Assembly: GCF_021206925.1 (NCBI RefSeq)
Contig: NZ_JAJPRF010000022.1
Span: forward strand, 1-49,291
Direction of reading: 5' to 3'
DNA from: Rhodoflexus caldus
GTDB taxonomy: Bacteria; Bacteroidota; Bacteroidia; Cytophagales; Thermoflexibacteraceae
Length of the DNA stretch: 49,291 nucleotides
Positions within the stretch are counted from its first letter, which is position 1. Every line of letters starts with the position of its first letter. Below, piece after piece: positions 15,991-24,372 of the stretch. The translations under genes and the position numbers were made by a program. The notes under the pieces are model-generated. The model ran no database searches. It saw only the letters and a list, made by a program, of their open reading frames with translations, and was not told where the DNA came from.

Positions 15991-16019
15991 TTGTTTTACA
16001 TCTTTGCATCATAAATTTG
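15991..16019 (+). promoter_or_regulatory. Promoter of the stand-alone receiver gene
   Basis: TTG at 15991-15993, an 18-bp spacer, then TAAATTTG at 16012-16019, an exact match to the Bacteroidota -7 box TAnnTTTG. The start site would be near 16026, leaving a leader of about 78 nt before the ATG at 16104. Confidence 0.55.
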
Positions 16020-16103
16020 CTTGAAGAACGTTATGTAGTTATACTCAGAATTGTTATATTGCTGTAGCAACTTCTGCATGTATATCAACCAATAATCTTG
16101 CTT

Positions 16104-16511
16104 ATGTCTCATTTTCAAGCGCAATCGGCCAGTGCCGAAAGGATGAATATCCTGATTGTGGAAGATGATATGATTAACGCTTTTATCTTCCAAAAGTACC
16201 TTGCTGCTGATTATAATGTTTATCTGGCCGATAATATTGCCAAGCTATCAGGTATTTTACAGCAAACCCCGATTGATTTGATATTAATGGATATTAATCT
16301 TGACACTTCGGACGAAAACGGGATTGAATTGCTTCAAAAGTTGCGCAGCAATTATCCTACACAACAATTTAAGGCCATTGCACTGACGGCTTTTGCAGAA
16401 GAGGAGTACGAAAAGATATGTAAAGAGGCCAATTTTAATGCGTTCTGTCGCAAACCTCTTACCAAAGAAAAGCTGCTTGGCGTAGTGAAAAATACGCTCA
16501 AGCAGCCTTAA
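16104..16511 (+). CDS. Stand-alone response regulator receiver (CheY-like)
   Basis: 135 residues from the ATG at 16104; a shorter start at 16143 (MNILIVEDD) would leave just the receiver domain. The acidic pair is D21/D22 in VEDD, the phosphoacceptor is D63 in LILMDIN, the switch Thr is T95 (ALTA), and the conserved lysine is K117 in CRKPLTKEK. There is no output domain, so it signals by protein contact or as a phosphorelay shuttle. The hybrid kinase at 24373 is a possible partner but is not linked. It has its own promoter and is divergent from the GldA-like gene. The downstream Bcp gene is convergent, 8 bp away. Confidence 0.88.
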   Translation: MSHFQAQSASAERMNILIVEDDMINAFIFQKYLAADYNVYLADNIAKLSGILQQTPIDLILMDINLDTSDENGIELLQKLRSNYPTQQFKAIALTAFAEEEYEKICKEANFNAFCRKPLTKEKLLGVVKNTLKQP

Positions 16512-16519
16512 CAGATGTA

Positions 16520-16969
16520 CTATTTGAGAATTTGGGAGGCGTGCTCTTTGGTTTTCACCTTCTCAATCGTATCAATGATAACTCCCTGTTCATCAATTAC
16601 ATAGGTTATGCGGGCTGTGCCCATATAGGTTTTGCCGTACATGCTTTTTTCTACCCATGTTTCGTACAGTTCGTGAATTTTTTTGTCTGTATCGGCAATG
16701 AGTGGGAAAGGCAGGCTATACTTTTCCCTGAACTTGGTGTGCGATTTTTCGCTGTCCGTACTAACCCCGATGACTTCGTAACCTGCCGCCAAAAATCGGT
16801 CGTAGTTATCGCGCAGGTTGCAGGCTTCTGCCGTACAGCCGGGGGTATCGTCTTTGGGGTAGAAATACAAAACAACCTTTTTGCCTCTGAAATCTGAAAG
16901 GCGAATAGTTTCGCCTGCATGGTTTTTCGCCTCAAAATCAGGGGCTTGTGTGCCGGGTGCTAATGCCAT
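16520..16969 (-). CDS. bcp: Thioredoxin-dependent thiol peroxidase (Bcp/PrxQ)
   Basis: The ATG at 16969 gives MALAPGTQAPDFEA and 149 residues, the usual Bcp length; a TTG-initiated extension of 14 codons is unlikely. The peroxidatic cysteine is C45 in DDTPGCTAEAC and the resolving cysteine is C50, five residues later, the PrxQ arrangement. Other family features are FYPKDDTPGC, GVSTDS, FPLIADTDKKI, and an arginine in GTARITYVID. The enzyme reduces hydrogen peroxide and alkyl hydroperoxides using thioredoxin, in the cytoplasm. It is transcribed toward the receiver gene. Confidence 0.95.
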   Translation of the reverse strand: MALAPGTQAPDFEAKNHAGETIRLSDFRGKKVVLYFYPKDDTPGCTAEACNLRDNYDRFLAAGYEVIGVSTDSEKSHTKFREKYSLPFPLIADTDKKIHELYETWVEKSMYGKTYMGTARITYVIDEQGVIIDTIEKVKTKEHASQILK

Positions 16970-17031
16970 ATAAAAATTGCGGTTTACGGTTTTGAAAAAC
17001 TTTTGCAACAATAACCACCGCGGGTATATTC

Positions 17032-17058
17032 TTGTTTCAAGGGCATTTTATATTTTTG
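17032..17058 (+). promoter_or_regulatory. Candidate promoter of tRNA-Arg
   Basis: TTG at 17032-17034, a 16-bp spacer and TATTTTTG at 17051-17058, which matches TAnnTTTG. The spacer is slightly short. The box ends 12 bp before the first tRNA base. Confidence 0.4.
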
Positions 17059-17070
17059 CACTCCCGCATC

Positions 17071-17142
17071 GGCAGCGTAGTACAATGGATAGTACGTGAG
17101 TCTCCGGAACTCAAGATCCAGGTTCGATTCCTGGCGCAGCCA
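17071..17142 (+). tRNA. tRNA-Arg (anticodon CCG)
   Basis: A 72-nt cloverleaf. The acceptor strands are GGCAGCG (17071-17077) and CGCAGCC (17135-17141). The D stem is GTAC/GTAC with loop AATGGATA. The anticodon stem is TGAGT/ACTCA with loop CTCCGGA, giving anticodon CCG, which reads CGG codons. The T arm is CCAGG-TTCGATT-CCTGG and the discriminator is A17142. CCA is not encoded (CAA follows). The acceptor stem has an A-A mismatch at pair 4-69. Confidence 0.9.
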
Positions 17143-17258
17143 CAAAGTTTTTTATATTCCCCCCAACATCTCTGATTTTTTCGGAAATTTTTCCTCCCCA
17201 ACCAAGGAACATTTGCCTGCCAAAGGTATCAACCCTTGTCAATCAACTTTCTTGGTTT

Positions 17259-18680
17259 ATGATGAGGTTTGTCAAAATAATGACGGTTGCCCTGTTGCCT
17301 TGGGCAGTTGCCGCTCAAAATCCGCCTGCGGTGAAGTAGAAAACCACCACTATCCAACTGCCTGCACCTGTCGCCTATCCCTTAGCCAACGTTTTTGGTG
17401 GGTTCTCTTCCGTAGTAGAGAAAAATCCCGTGTGCGTGGCAGTGCCGCAAAAGGATAACTCGTTGCTCATTGCTTGGCAGTCATACAGAGTTGCCAAGCC
17501 AAAACCGAAGCAGCCAAACAAAACGGCAATGTCGGCTTCATGGCAATCTGAGGAAAAAATTCCGCAGGTGCACATCTCTCAAATTGCTGCCAACGGGAAG
17601 TTTATCAAAGACATCAAGAAGTTTCCCCGCGCACGGCTGGCAGGTTTTTGCCAAAGCAGTGCAGGGGCAGCCATCGGGCTTGCCTATGGCGATACGCTGA
17701 TGGTCGTCGGCTTTGACAAGCAGTGGAAGCAAACCTTTGAGCACTTGGTCATCGGGCATGTACATCCTTACAACCAGAGAGGCGCAAAATTTGACCCGAT
17801 GGATTGGGGCAGCGCCCGATTGGTTGCCTCTGCGGACAGGTACATCTTCATCTTCGCCCATCAGCAGGAATGGAGCGATGACCCAAACAAACGCGACGTT
17901 CATCAGGGCGATATGTTGGTGCAAATGAATCTGGACGGCAGCAATTTACGCGTAATTTGGGATTGGGGCGTTAGCCACAGTTTAGACCAGCGTTTGTTAG
18001 TTCACAACGGGCACATTATCACCGCTGCCTTAGGTGATGCCTACCCCAAAGGCATTTCATTGCACCGCGTTACCGAACAAAAGGCAAAATATGGCGATAC
18101 TACTAAAACAGTGTTTAACCATTTCCCCTATTGGTCGCCTACGGGTAACTGCGTACATCCGATGGCAGCTAATCAAAAAGGCATTACCTACGGCACGTTG
18201 GGCAGCCTGAGCCTGAAAAACAATCGCTACTACATCAGTTTTTCACAACGCGGCAAAACAGGCATTTACTATCCGGGGCTGTTGATTATTTCCGGTAAAA
18301 CGATGAAAAATCCGTGGAAATTGTTGCCTGTTATTGAGGAGCGCGACACTAATAGGAATCCGCTGATTATTCGTTCGGCATGGATAGGCGACTACCTGTT
18401 TATGATTTGGAAGAAAGCACCTTATGATGTTCTTAATCATAAAAAATGGCATGAAACAAGGCATACCCCGCGCTGGGGCGACAGTAATCAACAACTGTGC
18501 GAATGTGTGTTACTCAATGAGCGCGGCGAGGTAGTGCGCAAGCCTGAAAGCCTTGCTACAGACTTCATGGCAAGCGAAGACCTGTTCCATTTTGCCAATG
18601 GCGATATCGGCTGGGTCTATCCTGCCAAAAACGCCAAGGTTGAATATCGTAGTTTAAAGTTGGTGCAGTTGAGCAGGTAG
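17259..18680 (+). pseudogene. Secreted protein gene interrupted by an in-frame TAG after the signal peptide
   Basis: From the ATG at 17259 the frame reads MMRFVKIMTVALLPWAVAAQ, a clear signal peptide, then NPPAVK and TAG at 17337-17339. The same frame then stays open for 446 sense codons to 18680 with protein-like composition. No ATG occurs soon after the TAG; the first alternative start is GTG at 17430, which would give a 416-residue protein without an export signal. The body has repeated tryptophan- and aspartate-rich strands (DPMDWGSARLVASADRYIFIF, shown to 20 residues as DPMDWGSARLVASADRYIFI) consistent with a beta-propeller, but no family was recognised. Possible readings are a recent nonsense mutation, a sequencing error, or readthrough. 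Confidence 0.7.
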
Positions 18681-18713
18681 GTAAGTAGCCTACAAACAAC
18701 TTGATAAATTATT

Positions 18714-18725
18714 GCGAATTTTCGC
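18714..18725. promoter_or_regulatory. Distal operator-like site upstream of aceBA
   Basis: GCGAA-TT-TTCGC, a perfect 5-bp inverted repeat with a 2-bp spacer. It uses the same GCGAA/TTCGC half-sites as the palindrome next to the aceB promoter, 133 bp downstream. Confidence 0.35.
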
Positions 18726-18808
18726 TGAGAAAAAGAATTTCAGCAAACTGAAAAAATTTTTCGGGCTTCTCCAAAGGATATAACTGCCTGCCTGCCTATC
18801 CTGTAAGG

Positions 18809-18836
18809 TTTCGCTCAAAAATTACATTTAGCGAAA
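18809..18836. promoter_or_regulatory. Operator-like inverted half-sites upstream of aceBA
   Basis: TTTCGCT (18809-18815) and AGCGAAA (18830-18836) form a perfect 7-bp inverted pair separated by 14 bp. They are the same half-sites as in the palindrome at 18847-18860, in the opposite order. Confidence 0.45.
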
Positions 18837-18846
18837 AAAATTATAT

Positions 18847-18860
18847 AGCGAAATTTCGCT
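18847..18860. promoter_or_regulatory. Perfect 14-bp palindrome overlapping the aceB -33 element
   Basis: AGCGAAATTTCGCT is a perfect palindrome. Its last base is the first base of the TTG at 18860-18862, so a bound protein would cover the -33 region of the aceB promoter. It is most simply read as a repressor or activator site for the glyoxylate shunt. Confidence 0.55.
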
Positions 18861-18890
18861 TGACTTATGTTTTTCTCTGTTGTAAGTTTG
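18860..18890 (+). promoter_or_regulatory. aceB-aceA promoter
   Basis: TTG (18860-18862), a 20-bp spacer and TAAGTTTG (18883-18890), both exact matches to the Bacteroidota promoter form. The transcript would start near 18897, about 28 nt before the aceB ATG. Confidence 0.65.
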
Positions 18891-18924
18891 TATCATCCAT
18901 TCCACCAAACACTATCAGGACAAT

Positions 18925-20520
18925 ATGGAAGCCATACAAACAGACAGTGCTATTCAATTTTTAGCGCCCCTCAGTCCTCAACAGGAGGAAATACTCAGCC
19001 CTGCGGCATTGGAATTTCTGCATTATCTGCATGAAAGTTTTGATGCCCGTCGGCAGATTTTGCTCGCCCGCCGTCGGGAGCGGCAGCAAGCATTTAACGC
19101 CGGTGAACTTCCCGACTTTCTGCCCGAAACCGAACACATTAGGCAGGCAGACTGGCAAGTAGCCCCCATTCCGCCTGCCTTGCAAGACCGCCGTGTGGAA
19201 ATAACCGGCCCTGTGGACAGGAAAATGGTGATTAACGCGCTCAATTCGGGTGCAAAGGTTTTCATGGCCGACTTTGAAGATGCCAACGGCCCGACTTGGG
19301 ACAACTGTTTGGAAGGGCAAATCAACCTGTACGATGCTGTACGAAGAACCATTGAGTTTCGTTCGCCCGATGGCAAATTGTACGAACTTCAGGCACAAAC
19401 TGCCGTGCTGAAAGTACGTCCGCGGGGCTGGCATCTGACCGAAAAACATCTGCTCATCAACGACGAACCGATTTCGGCTTCACTTTTTGACTTCGGCTTG
19501 TACGTATTTCACAATGCGCATGAACTGCTTTCACAGGGCAGAGGCCCTTATTTCTATCTGCCCAAACTGGAAAGCCATCAGGAAGCCCGCCTGTGGAACG
19601 ATGTATTCACGGCAGCGGAAAACTATCTCCGCATCCCTCGTGGCAGCATCAAAGCCACCGTGCTGATTGAAACCATTACGGCGGCTTTTGAAATGGATGA
19701 AATTATCTACGAGCTGCGCGAACATATGGCAGGTTTGAATGCCGGCCGCTGGGATTATATTTTCAGCTTTATTAAAAAATTTCATCAACATGCCGCTTTT
19801 GTGTTGCCCGACCGCTCCGATGTTAAAATGACCGTGCCTTTTATGCGTGCCTACGCCGAGCTGTTGGTTGCAACCTGCCACAAACGCGGTGCACATGCCA
19901 TTGGCGGCATGGCGGCATTTATTCCCAGCAAAGATGAGCAAGTAAATGCCGTAGCATTTGCCAACGTCCAAGCCGATAAGGAACGCGAGGCACAGCAAGG
20001 CTATGACGGCACTTGGGTTGCGCACCCGGGGCTGGTGCCTGTTGCCAAAGCTGTATTTGACCGATTTTTGGGCGAACGACCGCACCAGAAACACCGCCTG
20101 CGCGAGGATGTGGCCGTTACGGCCGAACAACTGCTCAATGCCCAAGCAACGCCGGGGCAAATTACACGGGCAGGCATTATTACCAATATCCGCGTAGGGA
20201 TTCTTTACACGGCCTACTGGCTCAAAGGACAGGGGGCAGTAGCCATCAACAACCTGATGGAGGATGCGGCAACTGCCGAAATTTCGCGGGCACAGTTGTG
20301 GCAATGGCTACACCACGGCATCACCACCGCCGAGGGGCTGCGGTTTGATAAATCTGCCTACCGCACGCTGCGCGCACAGATTCTGGAACAACTCACACAG
20401 GAGTATCCCGAAACTTTTGCCGACAAACTCACCACCGCCGCCGAACTCCTTGACCATCAGGTGCTTTCCGATGAGTTTGAGGATTTCCTGACGGTTCGGG
20501 CATATCAACTGCTGGCTTAA
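18925..20520 (+). CDS. aceB: Malate synthase A
   Basis: 531 residues, close to the 533 of Escherichia coli malate synthase A. Landmarks run in order: the N-terminal helical clasp, [16 protein letters not shown], the glyoxylate-site [15 protein letters not shown], the metal-site Glu in [42 protein letters not shown], and the C-terminal catalytic aspartate in [18 protein letters not shown]. The enzyme condenses glyoxylate with acetyl-CoA to malate, the second step of the glyoxylate shunt, in the cytoplasm. With aceA 49 bp downstream it allows growth on acetate or fatty acids. A well-formed promoter with a palindromic site precedes it. Confidence 0.96.
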   Translation: MEAIQTDSAIQFLAPLSPQQEEILSPAALEFLHYLHESFDARRQILLARRRERQQAFNAGELPDFLPETEHIRQADWQVAPIPPALQDRRVEITGPVDRKMVINALNSGAKVFMADFEDANGPTWDNCLEGQINLYDAVRRTIEFRSPDGKLYELQAQTAVLKVRPRGWHLTEKHLLINDEPISASLFDFGLYVFHNAHELLSQGRGPYFYLPKLESHQEARLWNDVFTAAENYLRIPRGSIKATVLIETITAAFEMDEIIYELREHMAGLNAGRWDYIFSFIKKFHQHAAFVLPDRSDVKMTVPFMRAYAELLVATCHKRGAHAIGGMAAFIPSKDEQVNAVAFANVQADKEREAQQGYDGTWVAHPGLVPVAKAVFDRFLGERPHQKHRLREDVAVTAEQLLNAQATPGQITRAGIITNIRVGILYTAYWLKGQGAVAINNLMEDAATAEISRAQLWQWLHHGITTAEGLRFDKSAYRTLRAQILEQLTQEYPETFADKLTTAAELLDHQVLSDEFEDFLTVRAYQLLA

Positions 20521-20569
20521 AAAACATATCAACCTAAAATTATTTCATCACCCAAATTTTTTGTCAATC

Positions 20570-21847
20570 ATGCAAAATAAACAAGAACGCATCAACCAAT
20601 TAGTAACCGACTGGACAATTAATCCGCGTTGGAAAGGCATTGAGCGGCCGTACACTGCCGAAGAAGTTGTCAATCTGCAAGGTAGCTTTACATTGGAATA
20701 CTCTATCGCTCGCATGGGTGCAGAGCGGCTCTGGAATCTGCTGCACAGCGAACCTTACGTGGCCGCCCTTGGCGCACTCACAGGCAATCAGGCAGTACAG
20801 CAAGTGCAAGCCGGCTTGAAAGCCATTTATCTGAGCGGCTGGCAGGTAGCGGCAGATGCTAACTTGGCAGGGGAGATGTACCCCGACCAAAGCCTGTATC
20901 CTGCCAACTCCGTTCCGATGGTGGTTAAAAGAATTAACAATGCATTGCTTCGCGCCGACCAAATTGCCACGCTGGAAGGCAATAATGACACCTACTGGCT
21001 TGCACCCATCGTGGCCGATGCAGAGGCCGGTTTCGGCGGCAATCTCAACGCTTTTGAACTGATGAAAGCTATGATTGAAGCGGGTGCAGCCGGCGTGCAC
21101 TTTGAAGACCAACTTTCCAGTGCCAAAAAATGCGGGCATTTGGGCGGGAAAGTGCTTGTGCCTACTCGCGAAGCCGTGGACAAGCTCGTAGCGGCAAGGC
21201 TGGCGGCTGACGTAATGGGCGTGCCCACGCTGTTGATTGCCCGCACCGATGCCGACGCTGCCAACCTGCTTACCAGCGACATAGACGAACGCGACCGACC
21301 TTTTATTTACGGTGAGCGCACCGTGGAAGGCTTTTACAAAGTGCGCAACGGCATTGAGCAGGCCATCAGCCGCGGGCTTTCCTACGCACCTTTTGCCGAC
21401 CTGATTTGGTGCGAAACCTCGCATCCCGACCTTGGCGAAGCGCGCGAATTTGCACAGGCCATCCACGAAAAATATCCCGATAAAATGCTGGCCTACAACT
21501 GCTCGCCGTCTTTCAATTGGGCATCTAAACTGAGCTACGAGGAAATGCTGACCTTCCGCGAAAAAATTGCTGATATGGGTTATAAATTCCAGTTCATCAC
21601 GTTGGCGGGCTTCCATTCGCTCAATACGAGCATGTTTGAATTGGCAGGGGCTTACCGCGAGTTGGGTATGGCGGGCTATTCACAGTTGCAGGAGAAAGAA
21701 TTTGCGCTCACTGCCAAAGGTTTCCGCGCCGTTAAGCACCAAGCATTTGTCGGTACGGGTTATTTTGATGCCGTTCAAAATACTGTAATGAACGGGCAAG
21801 CCTCCACTGCTGCCCTGAAAGGCTCTACGGAAGAAGCGCAGTTTTAA
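20570..21847 (+). CDS. aceA: Isocitrate lyase
   Basis: 425 residues from the ATG at 20570 (a TTG three codons upstream is unlikely). The signature [12 protein letters not shown] carries catalytic C188. Other family segments are [44 protein letters not shown], and [11 protein letters not shown]. The enzyme splits isocitrate to glyoxylate and succinate, the first glyoxylate-shunt step. It follows aceB by 49 bp with no promoter or terminator between them, and a terminator follows its stop, so aceBA is a two-gene operon. No isocitrate dehydrogenase kinase gene is present. Confidence 0.97.
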   Translation: MQNKQERINQLVTDWTINPRWKGIERPYTAEEVVNLQGSFTLEYSIARMGAERLWNLLHSEPYVAALGALTGNQAVQQVQAGLKAIYLSGWQVAADANLAGEMYPDQSLYPANSVPMVVKRINNALLRADQIATLEGNNDTYWLAPIVADAEAGFGGNLNAFELMKAMIEAGAAGVHFEDQLSSAKKCGHLGGKVLVPTREAVDKLVAARLAADVMGVPTLLIARTDADAANLLTSDIDERDRPFIYGERTVEGFYKVRNGIEQAISRGLSYAPFADLIWCETSHPDLGEAREFAQAIHEKYPDKMLAYNCSPSFNWASKLSYEEMLTFREKIADMGYKFQFITLAGFHSLNTSMFELAGAYRELGMAGYSQLQEKEFALTAKGFRAVKHQAFVGTGYFDAVQNTVMNGQASTAALKGSTEEAQF

Positions 21848-21874
21848 GTTGATTTTTCATTTATGTTCATGTGG

Positions 21875-21911
21875 AAAGGTTGTTCGGATATTCTGAACAG
21901 CCTTTTGTTTT
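21875..21911 (+). terminator. Intrinsic terminator after aceA
   Basis: An 11-bp stem, AAAGGTTGTTC (21875-21885) and GAACAGCCTTT (21895-21905), with one T-G pair and a 9-nt loop, followed by TTGTTTT. It lies 27 bp after the aceA stop. Confidence 0.75.
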
Positions 21912-22031
21912 ATACAAAAGCGCAAGTGATGGGCAAAAAAATCGTGTAAGTTTTTGAAAAACAATCGCTTCAACCTGACATAAGCCCTAAGCCCCCTGCG
22001 GTTGATATATCCCCTTTTCGGGAGGCTGTCT

Positions 22032-24365
22032 TTATTCCACCCGAATCTCAATGGTAGTGGTCATGCCTTTGTCGTCGGTGCAGGCAATTTTGCGCTTGCC
22101 GGGCAGTGGTTTAAAAAACACCGACTCTTGGGGGCGTGCACGCCGATAGAACTTATCGTCCACATACCAAAAAACCTCGCTTACGTCATTGGCAACTTGG
22201 CAGGACAGCAACAGTTCAATCCCATCCGCATCGGTGCGGAGGTAGGTGCGCCCTTCGGCAGGTGAGATAATGGCAGGCGGCTGTCGGTCAAATACCTTTG
22301 TGCAGGCGGGGTTGTGGGGCGGAATCTGTTCAAAGCGAATGCCCGATGCAGTCAAAAACGCGACCATATCGGGCGAATGATTCGGGAAGCGCTTTCGTCC
22401 AAACTGTCCGTTGGCAGGCAAACAATGCGAGCAATAGCTCATACTGCTATCGGGCGCCGTAAAAACGGGTTTCAGATGTTCGCAACGAAGTGCAGGAGAA
22501 ACGCCCGGCACATACCAGTCGGTAGTCAGTCGGTTACAAAACTCCGAAGGAGGCAGCCCTGTTTCCATACAGACGCTGCGCTTTTGCAGGCCTGCGGGCG
22601 GCTCAAACCAACGGATGGGCTGGTTATAGTCTATGGCATTAAACAGGCGAAACAGCAGCGGCGTAGCAACCCCTGCGCCTGTCAGTTCGGGGGAGCCGAT
22701 GCCGCTAAAATTGCCCATCCATACGGCAATGGTATAACGAGCATTGTAACCGATGCTCCATGCATCGCGCCTGCCATAGGAAGTCCCTGTTTTCCATGCA
22801 ATTTTCGGTACGTGCGGATTGTGCTCGTAGTCGGAAGGCAGCTCAGGGCGCGTTACTTGTGTGAGAATCTCATTCACCATAAAAGCAGCTTCGGGGCTGA
22901 CAATCGTTTCGGCTGTTGCATCCTGTGCGGCAGCCATAAACTGCAAAGGGGCAAACTTCCCCCCGTTGGCAAAGGAGGCATACAGACCTGCCATTTCCCA
23001 AACGCTTACGCCGCAACCGCCCAATGCCAAAGAAAGCCCCAACTGTTTTTCCTGACGGCTGACATATGCAAACTGTGCCGATTTCAGGGCTTTTATCATT
23101 CGGTTTACGCCCAGCTCATGCAGTACTTTGACCGCCGGAACATTGAGCGAATAGGCCAAAGCCTGCGTAACACTGACATATCCGTTGAATTTTTGGTCAA
23201 AATTTTCGGGCGTATAGCCGTTAAAATCTACCGGAACATCTGAAATAATCGTTTTGGGAGTAAGCAAACCTGCATCAAAAGCAACAGCATACAGCAAGGG
23301 TTTCAGTGCGCTTCCCGGCGAACGAATCGCACGGATGCCATCTACTTGCCCTGCATGGGCATTGTCGGCAAAATCCTGCGAACCGATATAGGCCAGTACA
23401 TGCCGCGTGCGGTTATCCACTACCAATACAGCGGCGTTGTGTATGCCTATTTTGGCCATGCTTTTGGCATATGTTGCCGTTATTTCCGCTGCTTTCCGTT
23501 GAATATCGATGCGAATGGTGGTGGTGATATTAGCCTCCGACGGACTGCGTGTGCGATGCACCCATCGCCCCAGATGCGGTGCAAGCGAAGGCAAGGCCTC
23601 CCGATTGGTTTGCAAAGGCTCGCGCAGTGCATCGGCAATTGCTTCGCGGTCAAATGTGCCGTCTTCCAGAAAGGTTTGTAACCATCGGTTGCGTTCTTCC
23701 AGCAGTTTGTCGCTGTTGCTGCCTAATGCCAGCGATGTGGGGCGGTTGGGTACAATGGTCAGCGTTACGACTTGTGCCAGACTCAACTTATCGGGCATTC
23801 TGCCGAAATAAAGCAGCGAAGCAGCTTTTACACCTTCCACATTGCCGCCGTAGGGTACCATGTTTAGGTACAACTGTAAAATTTCTTCTTTGGAATATGT
23901 CCATTCCAATTGCAGCGCGCGAAAAATTTCTACCAACTTGTTGGCATAGCTGCGTTTTTTGGGCTCCAATAGGCGTGCAACTTGCATGGTGATGGTGGAA
24001 GCCCCCGATGTGGTTTTTCCACGAACAATATTTTTAAGCAATGCCCGCACAATTGCAAGCGGATTTACCCCCGGATGGTAGTAAAAAAAGCGGTCTTCTT
24101 TGTTGATGAAAGCGCGACGCAGGTCGGGTGTAATTTCGTGTAATTCGGTTTTCATGCGCCATTTGTCATCGGGGCTGAGATAAGCCTGCAACAAAGTGCC
24201 GTCTTGTGCCAGCACCATGCGCGAGTATTGCACCTGCGGAGGCAACGGGAAGGCCAGATGTAAACCTGTAAACAACAGCAGGCACAACAAAAAGACTATT
24301 GCACCCCATCGGGCATAACGAAACGAAGGATGATTTTGCAATAAATGCCGGTAGTTGCGCAGCAT
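22032..24365 (-). CDS. pbpC: Penicillin-binding protein 1C
   Basis: 777 residues from the ATG at 24365; an upstream extension would overlap the kinase gene. There is one membrane anchor (about residues 21-40). The glycosyltransferase 51 domain contains INKEDRFFYYHPGVNP with the catalytic Glu near residue 89, and TITMQVARLL. The transpeptidase domain has the SxxK serine in SPGSALKP (near 352), SLN, and KTG in WKTGTSYGRRDAWSIGYN. The tail is the PBP1C-specific C-terminal domain with several cysteines (CSHCLP, DRQPPAIISPAEG). It makes and cross-links periplasmic peptidoglycan. It lies 7 bp after the hybrid kinase gene on the same strand and is probably co-transcribed with it. Confidence 0.95.
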   Translation of the reverse strand: MLRNYRHLLQNHPSFRYARWGAIVFLLCLLLFTGLHLAFPLPPQVQYSRMVLAQDGTLLQAYLSPDDKWRMKTELHEITPDLRRAFINKEDRFFYYHPGVNPLAIVRALLKNIVRGKTTSGASTITMQVARLLEPKKRSYANKLVEIFRALQLEWTYSKEEILQLYLNMVPYGGNVEGVKAASLLYFGRMPDKLSLAQVVTLTIVPNRPTSLALGSNSDKLLEERNRWLQTFLEDGTFDREAIADALREPLQTNREALPSLAPHLGRWVHRTRSPSEANITTTIRIDIQRKAAEITATYAKSMAKIGIHNAAVLVVDNRTRHVLAYIGSQDFADNAHAGQVDGIRAIRSPGSALKPLLYAVAFDAGLLTPKTIISDVPVDFNGYTPENFDQKFNGYVSVTQALAYSLNVPAVKVLHELGVNRMIKALKSAQFAYVSRQEKQLGLSLALGGCGVSVWEMAGLYASFANGGKFAPLQFMAAAQDATAETIVSPEAAFMVNEILTQVTRPELPSDYEHNPHVPKIAWKTGTSYGRRDAWSIGYNARYTIAVWMGNFSGIGSPELTGAGVATPLLFRLFNAIDYNQPIRWFEPPAGLQKRSVCMETGLPPSEFCNRLTTDWYVPGVSPALRCEHLKPVFTAPDSSMSYCSHCLPANGQFGRKRFPNHSPDMVAFLTASGIRFEQIPPHNPACTKVFDRQPPAIISPAEGRTYLRTDADGIELLLSCQVANDVSEVFWYVDDKFYRRARPQESVFFKPLPGKRKIACTDDKGMTTTIEIRVE

Positions 24366-24372
24366 GAGCGAA

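Noticed and set aside
17071-18680. Integrated element at the tRNA-Arg 3' end
   Set aside because: No repeat of the tRNA 3' end was seen downstream and no integrase or phage gene is present; the interrupted gene looks chromosomal.
20600-21616. 338-codon minus-strand frame opposite aceA
   Set aside because: Antisense shadow created by the codon bias of aceA; composition rich in His and Cys with no family resemblance.
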